DNA from: Lysobacterales bacterium
GTDB taxonomy: Bacteria > Pseudomonadota > Gammaproteobacteria > Xanthomonadales > S139-57
Direction of reading: 5' to 3'
Assembly: GCA_026993285.1 (NCBI GenBank)
Contig: JALWTZ010000219.1
Location: 1 to 22,460 of the forward strand
Length of the DNA: 22,460 bases
The notes under the pieces are model-generated. The model searched no databases, was not told where the DNA came from, and worked only from the letters and a program-made list of their open reading frames with translations. Both the position numbers and the translations under genes were made by a program. Each line of letters begins with the position of its first letter. Position 1 is the stretch's first letter. Below are positions 1-6,359 of this stretch, piece after piece.

Positions 1-1244
1 AGATCACCGGTCTGGCCAATGGCGGCCACGATGACATCACATTCGATCTCGAACTCGGTGCCTTCACGCGCAACCGGACGGCCATCCACCATGTCACATT
101 CGGCCATCTTCAGTGCCACGGCACGGCCTTCGTCATTGAGAATGACTTCCAGCGGCATGACGCTGCACTTGATATCCACCCCTTCGCGCAGGGCATCTTC
201 CACTTCTTCCTCGGATGCGGTCATTTCATCCTGCGGGAACAGGGAAGTCAGGGTGACTGTCGCTGGACGACGCTCCAGTCCATCTTCATGCACGGCCTTG
301 CCGGCAATCACGTCTTCCATGGGGGCGGCGCCATCGGCCGTACCCAGGCGACGGGAAACGGAAACCACGTCGATGGAGGTATCGCCACCACCCACACAGA
401 CTACCTTTTCGGGCACATACTTGAGCTTGCCCTGGTTGAAACGCTCCAGCATGCCCACACCGGTCACGCAGTTGGGCGTGCCTTCCCAGCCGGGAACCGG
501 CAGGCCGCGACCGGTCCAGCAACCGATGGCCCAGATGACGGCATCAAAATCCTTTTCCAGTTCTTCGACGCTGACATCCTCACCCACGCGCACGCCGGTG
601 CGCACTTCGATGTCACCCAGATCCAGAATACGTTGAATTTCGTGGTCGAGCACATCGCGCGGTGTACGATAGCCGGGAATGCCGTAGCGCATCATGCCAC
701 CCAGTTCCTCCTGGGCGTCAAAGATGGTGGAAGCATGCCCCTTCTTGCGCAGTTGATAGGCTGCGGAGAGGCCAGCCGGTCCGCCGCCGATAATCGCCAC
801 TTTCTTGCCGGACAGTTCTGCCGGAGCGCGGAACTTGTACCCCTTCTCGAAGGCGGTATCACCAATGAATTGTTCAACGGAGTTGATGCCGACGAAATCA
901 TCCACCACATTGCGGTTACAGCCTTCCTGACAAGGTGCGGGACAGACGCGACCCATCATGGACGGGAAGGGATTGGCGGTCGTGGAACGCAGGAAGGCAT
1001 ACTCATGCTTGTCCACATCAGCCGGCGGCTTTTCAATACCGCGAACGATCTGCAACCAGCCACGAATATCCTCACCGGAAGGGCAGCTGCCCTGGCAAGG
1101 CGGGGTACGGTGCACATACGTCGGGCACTTGTGCGATGTATCCTGGACAAAGATCTTTTTGGTCAGATCATTCCACTCGTGTTCACCATCCTCGAATCTT
1201 CTAAAGGTATGGCTTTTCTTCATGTCTTCAGCTGAGGTAGACAT
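1..1244 (-). CDS. dsrL: DsrL, NAD(P)H-dependent iron-sulfur flavoprotein of reverse Dsr (3' part missing)
   Basis: This gene runs off the left edge; 414 codons are visible. The protein belongs to the GltD-like family of FAD and NAD(P)H oxidoreductases. In sulfur oxidisers DsrL takes electrons released by DsrAB and passes them to NAD+. Visible features are an N-terminal cysteine set for iron-sulfur clusters (Cys40, Cys50 and Cys54, then a CPAPCQEGC motif near residue 98), an FAD-binding GGGPAGLSAAY motif near residue 152, and a second nucleotide-binding motif, GGGDTSID, near residue 284. The ATG at 1244 is preceded by AGGAG at about 1252-1256. It follows dsrK by about 45 bases and would be the last visible gene of the operon. 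The C-terminal part, which distinguishes DsrL subtypes, is not in the window, so the subtype is open. The cysteine pattern and the dsr context exclude a plain glutamate synthase small subunit. Confidence 0.93.
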   Translation of the reverse strand, partial: MSTSAEDMKKSHTFRRFEDGEHEWNDLTKKIFVQDTSHKCPTYVHRTPPCQGSCPSGEDIRGWLQIVRGIEKPPADVDKHEYAFLRSTTANPFPSMMGRVCPAPCQEGCNRNVVDDFVGINSVEQFIGDTAFEKGYKFRAPAELSGKKVAIIGGGPAGLSAAYQLRKKGHASTIFDAQEELGGMMRYGIPGYRTPRDVLDHEIQRILDLGDIEVRTGVRVGEDVSVEELEKDFDAVIWAIGCWTGRGLPVPGWEGTPNCVTGVGMLERFNQGKLKYVPEKVVCVGGGDTSIDVVSVSRRLGTADGAAPMEDVIAGKAVHEDGLERRPATVTLTSLFPQDEMTASEEEVEDALREGVDIKCSVMPLEVILNDEGRAVALKMAECDMVDGRPVAREGTEFEIECDVIVAAIGQTGD

Positions 1245-1277
1245 CGCGCCTCTCCTAATTCAATTAAATTTCAACGA

Positions 1278-1302
1278 ACCAGCACGTATCAGTCGTGCTG
1301 GT
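1278..1302 (-). promoter_or_regulatory. Hairpin across the dsrK stop codon (dsrK-dsrL junction)
   Basis: A perfect 9-bp inverted repeat, ACCAGCACG at 1278-1286 and CGTGCTGGT at 1294-1302, has a 7-base loop that contains the dsrK TGA. On the minus-strand RNA it is followed by UCGUUGAAAUUU rather than a clean U run, so it is a poor intrinsic terminator. It is better read as a stability or processing element, or a partial attenuator, before dsrL. The function is inferred; only the base pairing is seen. Confidence 0.5.
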
Positions 1303-2779
1303 CAAAAACCAGAGCATCCCCAACCAATTGGTGCAGGCTCAGAATGCTGTCCATCTCGAATCCGTAATACGGCATGACCTTGGTGAACTGGCTCTTGCAG
1401 ATCGCACAGATGGCCACCAGGTGGTCCACGCCGTAGTTGTCATGTACATGCTTCAGTGCTTCCATTCGCGGCAGCGCGCCCTTGACACGCAATTCCATCA
1501 GGTCATCCGTCAGCAGACCGCCACCACCGCCACAACAGAAAGTACTCTCACAAATGGTTTCCCGCGGCATGTCGTGGTAGTTGTTCACCACCGACTTGAG
1601 AATGGCCCGGGGAATCTTGAACTGCCCGCCAGGCTCGTTGCCCATGCGTGATCCGCGAGCCACATTACAGGAGTCATGGAAGGTCACGTTCAGGTGGTCG
1701 TTGGCCGAAGGATCAAGCTTCAGCTGCCCTTTCTGGATGGCATCCCAGGTCACTTCACAAATGTGTTGCGGAACCGGGTAGTTGGGATCCAGAAAATCAA
1801 AGGGGCCAGCCAGGGTGTTGAGGAAGCTGTAGGCCACCCGCCAGGCGTGACCACACTCGCCAAAGACAATGCGCTTGACACCCAGCTCCAATGCGGCCTT
1901 GCGGATACGCAGCGCGAGCCGCTGCATGTTTTCATAACTGCCGATGAACATGCCGAAGTTGGCCGCTTCACTGGCGAAGGAACTCATCGTCCAGCTGATA
2001 CCCAGCTGATGGAACACCTTGCCATAACCAATCAGGCCATCGATATGCGGTTCCGCAAAGAAATCGGCAGAGGGTGTGATCAGCAGCACATCAGCACCCT
2101 TTTCATCCAGGGGATAGCGTACGGGTACGCCGATGTCTTCTTCCACCTCTTCTTCCAGATCCAGCAGGGTATCCTTCAGTGCCGGTTGTGGCAGACCCAG
2201 GTTGTTGCCCAGGGTCTGCGCCTTGTGAATGATCTCGTTACAGTACTTCTGACCAACGCCGACAGCATCCAGAATCTCCCGAGCTGCCATGGAGATTTCA
2301 GCCGTATCAATACCATAGGGGCAAAATACGGAGCAGCGCCGGCACTGGGAACACTGGTGGAAGTAGCTGTACCATTCATCCAGCACTTCCTTGTTCAGGT
2401 CAACCGCACCCACCAGTTTGGGGAAATACTTGCCCGCGAAGGTGAAGTAGCGGCGATAGACCTTGCGCAGCAGGTCCTGACGAGCCACCGGCATGTTTTT
2501 CGGATCCGCCGTACCCAGGAAGTAATGACACTTGTCCGTACAGGCACCGCATTTGACACAGGCATCCAGAAATACCTGGAAACTGCGGTATTTGCCCAGC
2601 AGATCACCCATCTTGTCGAGTGCTGCCTGCTCCCAGTTTTCCACCAGTTCTCCAGGATAGCCCAGGGGCTGTTGCCATTGCTCCTTGGAAACAAACGGTT
2701 GGCTGTGCGCCATCGCCCCTTCCTGAAGTTCGGGGATTTCGATATGTTCCTTCAGCTCGGGTACTTCAAAATCTGCCAC
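1289..2779 (-). CDS. dsrK: DsrK, HdrD-like iron-sulfur catalytic subunit of DsrMKJOP
   Basis: This is a 496-residue cytoplasmic subunit of the membrane-bound DsrMKJOP complex, related to heterodisulfide reductase HdrD. It is thought to exchange electrons between the membrane and the DsrC trisulfide/thiol system. Two ferredoxin-type [4Fe-4S] motifs are visible: Cys74, 77, 80, 84 and Cys143, 146, 149, 153. The C-terminal half carries CCG-type cysteine motifs (FGECGHAW, HDSCN, STFCCGGGGG, CAICKSQ) that bind the noncubane catalytic cluster in this family. The start codon is GTG at 2779, supported by GGAG at 2787-2790 with a 7-base spacer; an ATG inside that spacer is out of frame. It sits 26 bases after dsrM, as in other dsr operons. 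Length and motifs are normal for the family. Confidence 0.96.
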   Translation of the reverse strand: MADFEVPELKEHIEIPELQEGAMAHSQPFVSKEQWQQPLGYPGELVENWEQAALDKMGDLLGKYRSFQVFLDACVKCGACTDKCHYFLGTADPKNMPVARQDLLRKVYRRYFTFAGKYFPKLVGAVDLNKEVLDEWYSYFHQCSQCRRCSVFCPYGIDTAEISMAAREILDAVGVGQKYCNEIIHKAQTLGNNLGLPQPALKDTLLDLEEEVEEDIGVPVRYPLDEKGADVLLITPSADFFAEPHIDGLIGYGKVFHQLGISWTMSSFASEAANFGMFIGSYENMQRLALRIRKAALELGVKRIVFGECGHAWRVAYSFLNTLAGPFDFLDPNYPVPQHICEVTWDAIQKGQLKLDPSANDHLNVTFHDSCNVARGSRMGNEPGGQFKIPRAILKSVVNNYHDMPRETICESTFCCGGGGGLLTDDLMELRVKGALPRMEALKHVHDNYGVDHLVAICAICKSQFTKVMPYYGFEMDSILSLHQLVGDALVFDQHD

Positions 2780-2805
2780 GATACATCTCCAAAATCAGGT
2801 CAGGG

Positions 2806-3552
2806 TCAGGAAGACTTGGTCGGTTCGTTGGGCAATTCAGCCGCCCATGCGGATAAATGGCGTTTCTCACGGGGATTATCCACCTGGTTTCTGGTCGGGC
2901 TGAAAAACACACCCGGCGCATGCAACAGCTTGCTGATGGGGAAGACCATCATCAACAGGGACACCAGCGTGATGTGAGCGATCAGGATCGGATCCGCCGG
3001 GAAGGGCTGGAAATCAAAACGCATCAGGCCGAGGAAAAAAGACTTCACGGCCACAATATCCGTATGTGAAACAAAGCTCATGCCAATGCCAGTCAGCGTG
3101 ATGCCCAAAAGCAAAGCCAGCATCAGGTGATCACTGGGTGCAGAGATATAACGGATCCGCTCCACGAAGATACGCCGTGCCCACAATCCAAGCAGGCCAA
3201 TAAGCATGGCAAAGGCACCATAGCGGCCAAAGGGCTGGATGATTTCCACCCACCACCAGACCGGGTCGGTGAAATAACGCAAATGGCGTGCCAATACTGC
3301 AAACAAAGCCATGTGGAACATCCAGCCAAAGATCCAGATCCACTTGTTGGACTTGAACAGGCTGTTGAACAGAACCACTTCAGAGGCCATTCGCAGAACC
3401 ACGCCACCCTGGGTCACCGGTGCAGGTGTGGTGGGAATTTTCAGCGGGGCTGGCGTCTTCGCATAGGTATAGATCTTTCTGCCCAGTCCCACCAGCAGGA
3501 TCGCACTGGCCGAATAGAACATGACAGTCATGATGACAGTCAGGATACTCAT
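2806..3552 (-). CDS. dsrM: DsrM, NarI-like cytochrome b membrane subunit of DsrMKJOP
   Basis: This 248-residue integral membrane protein resembles the gamma subunit of respiratory nitrate reductase and should carry haem b and exchange electrons with the quinone pool. About five hydrophobic segments are seen, near residues 1-24, 72-92, 108-128, 140-162 and 188-210. Candidate haem ligands are His80 and His90 in the second segment and His193 and His211 in the last. The hydrophilic C-terminal tail, rich in charge, would face the cytoplasm where DsrK binds. The ATG at 3552 is preceded by AGAGGA. It lies between dsrC and dsrK, the standard order, and is separated from dsrC by a strong hairpin. Nothing appears to be missing relative to the family. 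Confidence 0.95.
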   Translation of the reverse strand: MSILTVIMTVMFYSASAILLVGLGRKIYTYAKTPAPLKIPTTPAPVTQGGVVLRMASEVVLFNSLFKSNKWIWIFGWMFHMALFAVLARHLRYFTDPVWWWVEIIQPFGRYGAFAMLIGLLGLWARRIFVERIRYISAPSDHLMLALLLGITLTGIGMSFVSHTDIVAVKSFFLGLMRFDFQPFPADPILIAHITLVSLLMMVFPISKLLHAPGVFFSPTRNQVDNPREKRHLSAWAAELPNEPTKSS

Positions 3553-3585
3553 ACAAACATCCTCTGAAATCGTTCAATACACACT

Positions 3586-3614
3586 TCGGGCCCGGTCGGG
3601 AAGACCGGGCCCGA
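3586..3614 (-). promoter_or_regulatory. Strong hairpin immediately after dsrC
   Basis: A perfect 12-bp stem, TCGGGCCCGGTC at 3586-3597 and GACCGGGCCCGA at 3603-3614, has a 5-base loop and starts 6 bases beyond the dsrC stop. The sequence downstream on the RNA (AGUGUGUAUUG) is not a U tract, so full termination is unlikely and dsrM follows at once. A stem this GC-rich at a 3' end typically blocks 3'-exonucleases, which would favour accumulation of a dsrC-containing RNA. DsrC is a substrate carrier needed in amounts exceeding the enzymes. The role is inferred. Confidence 0.65.
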
Positions 3615-3620
3615 CAGTCA

Positions 3621-3953
3621 TTACACGCAGCCGGTCGGCTTGGGCAGACCTGCGTACTTACAAGCCTGCTTGGCAGGACCATAAGGGAACAGCTGGTACA
3701 GGTACTTGCTGTTGCCCTTGTCCTTGCCCAGCTTCTTGCCGATAGCCTTGGTCAGCACGCGCACGGCAGGCGCAATCTGATACTCTTCGTAGTATTCACG
3801 CAGGAAGTTGATCACTTCCCAGTGTGCGTCGGTCAGCTCGCAATCATCAGCGGCAGCCATGGCGGCACCCACTTCCGGTGTCCAGTCGTTCAGGTTGGCC
3901 AGGTAGCCTTCTTCATCAGTTTCGTAGGTTTTGCCGTTTACTTCGATGCTCAT
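3621..3953 (-). CDS. dsrC: DsrC, sulfur-carrier protein of dissimilatory sulfur metabolism
   Basis: This 110-residue cytoplasmic protein carries sulfur on C-terminal cysteines. It receives persulfide sulfur from DsrEFH and delivers it to the DsrAB active site, and DsrK is thought to act on the product. The flexible arm shows both functional cysteines: the penultimate Cys109 and Cys98 eleven residues earlier (CKYAGLPKPTGCV). The presence of both is the mark of true DsrC rather than TusE or RspA-type relatives, which lack one or both. The ATG at 3953 follows GAGGAG with a 7-base spacer. Hairpins lie on both sides of the gene, one just before the ribosome binding site and one just after the stop, which suggests separate control of its mRNA level. 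Length matches the family. Confidence 0.97.
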   Translation of the reverse strand: MSIEVNGKTYETDEEGYLANLNDWTPEVGAAMAAADDCELTDAHWEVINFLREYYEEYQIAPAVRVLTKAIGKKLGKDKGNSKYLYQLFPYGPAKQACKYAGLPKPTGCV

Positions 3954-3970
3954 GGTATTTCTCCTCGATA

Positions 3971-3983
3971 GATGCGTCGCATC
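3971..3983 (-). promoter_or_regulatory. Small dyad between dsrH and dsrC
   Basis: GATGCG-T-CGCATC is a perfect 13-base dyad. In RNA it would fold as a 5-bp stem with a 3-base loop, ending about 5 bases before the dsrC ribosome binding site (GAGGAG). It could be a weak RNA hairpin at a new 5' end of dsrC mRNA, or a protein-binding dyad for an internal promoter. I see no convincing -35/-10 pair in the 47-base gap. Confidence 0.35.
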
Positions 3984-4000
3984 CAGTTAAACATTCACAC

Positions 4001-4309
4001 TTACAGCCAGGCGTTGACCTGGTCGTATTGCGTGGTCAAATCAACGAAGCCGTCAAAATCCACAGATTCGACGCCTTCTATCAGAGCCTGGTCCGCCAGT
4101 CCTCGTGCCTTGAGATCCGGCTCCAGTACAAACACCTTTCGATCCGCCAGGGCAGCCTTGACCAGCTCGGCCTTGGCACCACCAGCCAGAGCGGCATAGA
4201 CGCCGTCCTCGATCAGCAGAATGGCCGCACCGGCATCACTGCGTTGCACGCAGGATTCCAGTGAAGTCTTCTCGTAAGGTGACTTGTTTACAGTATGCAA
4301 AATGGCCAT
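4001..4309 (-). CDS. dsrH: DsrH, TusB-like subunit of the DsrEFH sulfurtransferase
   Basis: This 102-residue subunit is the TusB-like partner of the DsrE2F2H2 hexamer, which passes persulfide sulfur to DsrC. The conserved Cys20 of the family is present (LESCVQRS), followed by the AAILLIEDGVYAAL core strand and helix typical of DsrH/TusB. The gene starts 13 bases after dsrF ends and precedes dsrC. The set dsrE-dsrF-dsrH is found in sulfur oxidisers and is generally absent from sulfate reducers, so it indicates the oxidative direction of the pathway. Length is normal. Confidence 0.93.
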   Translation of the reverse strand: MAILHTVNKSPYEKTSLESCVQRSDAGAAILLIEDGVYAALAGGAKAELVKAALADRKVFVLEPDLKARGLADQALIEGVESVDFDGFVDLTTQYDQVNAWL

Positions 4310-4322
4310 GTTCTTGTTCTCC

Positions 4323-4739
4323 TCAGAAGCTCAGCAGGACGTCTTGCTCTTCAATGAGCTTCTTGACCTCATCGCGACTGATCAGGCGAATGGAATCCTT
4401 CTCGGCCCAATCGTCGTCCTCGTCTTCCCAGGTCAGGTGTTGCAGATCGTCCAGTGTCAGGCCGCGCTCTTCCAGCGACTCTTTTTCTACATACAACTTG
4501 GAAACATCGTAGTCTCCCAGCGCCGCATAGGCGGGCGAGAAGTTTTTCATGCCCACACCTTCGGTATTCTGACCCTTGGTCAGCTGGAACACACCGTCAT
4601 CGATAAATAACAGGCTCACATCCTGCTCCAGCGCAGCCGCAATCAGTACCACTTCCAGCGACTCCTGGGCGTAGATGGTGCCGTAGGGTGCCCGGCGATT
4701 GACGAACATGAACTTCTTGCCGTCGTTTTCTTCACTCAT
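4323..4739 (-). CDS. dsrF: DsrF, TusC-like subunit of the DsrEFH sulfurtransferase
   Basis: This 138-residue protein of the DsrE/F fold (KFMFVNRRAPYGTIYAQESL near the start, SLLFIDDGVFQL in the core) is the structural TusC-like partner in DsrE2F2H2. It contains no cysteine at all, consistent with DsrF not carrying the transferred sulfur. The C-terminal part has a very acidic stretch (WEDEDDDWAEKD). I chose the ATG at 4739 because GGGAG lies about 7 bases upstream; extending to a TTG at 4754 would put that site inside the gene. It follows dsrE by 30 bases and precedes dsrH by 13. Confidence 0.93.
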   Translation of the reverse strand: MSEENDGKKFMFVNRRAPYGTIYAQESLEVVLIAAALEQDVSLLFIDDGVFQLTKGQNTEGVGMKNFSPAYAALGDYDVSKLYVEKESLEERGLTLDDLQHLTWEDEDDDWAEKDSIRLISRDEVKKLIEEQDVLLSF

Positions 4740-4769
4740 TGATCGTTCTCCCAATCAAAAAAACGTGGC

Positions 4770-5162
4770 TTAGTCGCCAAACTCAACCAGACGATCTGCC
4801 TGAATACAGGCTTCGACCAACTGGCCCAGACCGGTAATGTGAAACACCTCGGCGATGTTGTTCACATCCTTGCCCCAGCGCTGCGCCTCGCCTTCGTCCA
4901 GCAGGCCACGGCGCTGTGCCGCAGCCACGCAAACGGACAGGTCAAGATCATGTTCCTTGCCCAGCGCCACCCACTTCTCGGTGATATTGCGATCATCCTG
5001 CGGCGGCACACCCAGGCGGGTCGCGTTGTTCACACCATCGTGATAGAAGAATACACGAATGATTTCGTGGCCCTTGTCCAGTGCAGCCTTGCAAAAATTG
5101 TAGGCCGTATCGGACGCCTGATGATTGTAGGGCCCTTCATTGATCATGATTGCGTATTTCAT
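4770..5162 (-). CDS. dsrE: DsrE, sulfur-binding TusD-like subunit of DsrEFH
   Basis: This 130-residue protein is the subunit of DsrE2F2H2 that holds the active persulfide. The conserved cysteine is Cys78 (LSVCVAAAQRRG), the same position as in the characterised Allochromatium vinosum DsrE. The fold start (MKYAIMINEGPYNHQASDTA) is typical of DsrE/TusD. The ATG at 5162 is preceded by GAGGAA at 5172-5177; an upstream in-frame ATG at about 5201 would add 13 residues but lies inside the strong hairpin after dsrB and lacks a good ribosome binding site. The gene begins the EFH sub-block, set off from dsrB by that hairpin. Confidence 0.95.
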   Translation of the reverse strand: MKYAIMINEGPYNHQASDTAYNFCKAALDKGHEIIRVFFYHDGVNNATRLGVPPQDDRNITEKWVALGKEHDLDLSVCVAAAQRRGLLDEGEAQRWGKDVNNIAEVFHITGLGQLVEACIQADRLVEFGD

Positions 5163-5184
5163 GAACCAGTTTTCCTCGTCAATG

Positions 5185-5211
5185 GCGGTGGCGGGGATCA
5201 CCCGCCACCGC
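5185..5211 (-). promoter_or_regulatory. Strong hairpin after dsrB (dsrB-dsrE gap)
   Basis: A perfect 11-bp stem, GCGGTGGCGGG at 5185-5195 and CCCGCCACCGC at 5201-5211, has a 5-base loop and begins 5 bases beyond the dsrB stop. The layout (stop, short spacer, long GC-rich stem, 5-base loop, no U tract) matches the hairpin after dsrC. It probably protects the 3' end of a dsrAB RNA or limits read-through into dsrEFH. The function is inferred. Confidence 0.6.
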
Positions 5212-5216
5212 TGGCA

Positions 5217-6287
5217 TCAGAAGCGGATGTGCGTAGATGCGTTCAGATTCTTGCGAGCACCACGCCAGTTATCCACGTGATAGCGGGTGAACGGCAGGCC
5301 GGTCAGTTCAAAGAAGCGCGGCCAGCCGATGCGTTCGATCCAGTCGTTGATCCGCTCCCAGTCCTTGGCATCCTCCTTGTAGACCTTGAGGATGTTCTTG
5401 ACGATGGCAGTGGCCTCGGGCCAGCGCGGCGGATTGTTGGGAATACCGGCAGCCACCAGCTTCTGGAAGGTGGGCTTGCCACGGGCGTTGGAGTGGTTAC
5501 CACCCACCCAGATGGCCAGCTTGGTGTATTCGGCATCGTTGATCTGCATGGGCGGGCACGGCGGGAAGCAGGCACCACAGCAGATACACTTCTTCTCGTC
5601 CACTTCCAGGGAAGGCTTGCCATTGACCATGGCCGGACGAATGGCCGCCACCGGGCAGCGAGCCACCACGGAAGGACGCTCACAGACATTGGCCACCAGA
5701 TCATGATTGATGCGCGGGGGCTTGGTGTGCTGCACGTTGATGGCGATATCACCCTGGCCGCCACAGTTGATCTGGCAGCAGGAGGTGGTGATATGCACAC
5801 GGTTGGGCATGTTCCAGTTACGGAACTCGTCAATCAGCTCATCCATCATCGCCTTCACCACGCCGGAAGCGTCGGTGCCGGGGATGTCACAGTGCAACCA
5901 GCCCTGGGTGTGTGACAGCGTGGTCACGGAGTTACGGGTACCACCCACGATGAAGCCGGCTTCTTCAACGGCCTTGATCAGCGGCTCCACCTTGGCTTCG
6001 TCGGCCACCTGGTATTCGATATTGGAACGGATGGTGAAGTGCACATAGCCGTCACCATACTTGTCACCGATTTCGGTGAGCTTGCGCAGGGTATACAGAT
6101 CGAGAATCCGCTGGGTACCCACGCGAATGGTCCAGATCTTGTCACCGCTGTGGGCCACATGCAGCAGCACACCCGGGCGGGGATCTTCATGATAGGCCCA
6201 GTTGCCATAGTTCTTGCGCATCACGGGATGCATGTACTGGAATCCGTCAGGACATCCGGATTCAATGGGTTCGCGCATTTCAGACAT
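5217..6287 (-). CDS. dsrB: DsrB, beta subunit of reverse dissimilatory sulfite reductase
   Basis: DsrB is the 356-residue partner of DsrA in the cytoplasmic alpha2-beta2 siroheme enzyme. In sulfur oxidisers the enzyme oxidises DsrC-bound sulfur to sulfite. The siroheme/[4Fe-4S] region is seen at Cys133 and at Cys170, Cys171 and Cys175 (TTSCCQINCGGQGD). A ferredoxin-type insert carries Cys211 and Cys234, 237, 240, 244 (CICCGACFPPC). Residues typical of catalysis and DsrC docking are intact. The ATG at 6287 follows GGAG at good spacing. dsrA lies 72 bases upstream across a hairpin, and dsrE lies downstream across another. Oxidative assignment comes from the dsrEFH and dsrL neighbours, not from this protein alone. 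Confidence 0.97.
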   Translation of the reverse strand: MSEMREPIESGCPDGFQYMHPVMRKNYGNWAYHEDPRPGVLLHVAHSGDKIWTIRVGTQRILDLYTLRKLTEIGDKYGDGYVHFTIRSNIEYQVADEAKVEPLIKAVEEAGFIVGGTRNSVTTLSHTQGWLHCDIPGTDASGVVKAMMDELIDEFRNWNMPNRVHITTSCCQINCGGQGDIAINVQHTKPPRINHDLVANVCERPSVVARCPVAAIRPAMVNGKPSLEVDEKKCICCGACFPPCPPMQINDAEYTKLAIWVGGNHSNARGKPTFQKLVAAGIPNNPPRWPEATAIVKNILKVYKEDAKDWERINDWIERIGWPRFFELTGLPFTRYHVDNWRGARKNLNASTHIRF

Positions 6288-6320
6288 GATTGTCTCCAGA
6301 AAGCTTGATTAATAATGACG

Positions 6321-6345
6321 GGTGCCGGGCCTTGTGCCCGACACC
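6321..6345 (-). promoter_or_regulatory. Hairpin after dsrA (dsrA-dsrB gap)
   Basis: The arms GGTGCCGGGC at 6321-6330 and GCCCGACACC at 6336-6345 enclose a 5-base loop. On the plus strand one pair is a C/A mismatch, but on the transcribed minus strand the same position is a U-G wobble, so the sense RNA forms an unbroken 10-bp stem. That asymmetry favours an RNA role over a DNA-binding site. It starts 14 bases after the dsrA stop, has no U tract, and precedes the dsrB ribosome binding site by about 20 bases. Confidence 0.55.
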
Positions 6346-6359
6346 AAAACAGATCCGAA

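Noticed and set aside
1676..2977. A long plus-strand open frame opposite dsrK and the end of dsrM
   Set aside because: Antisense shadow of conserved dsr genes with no recognisable domain.
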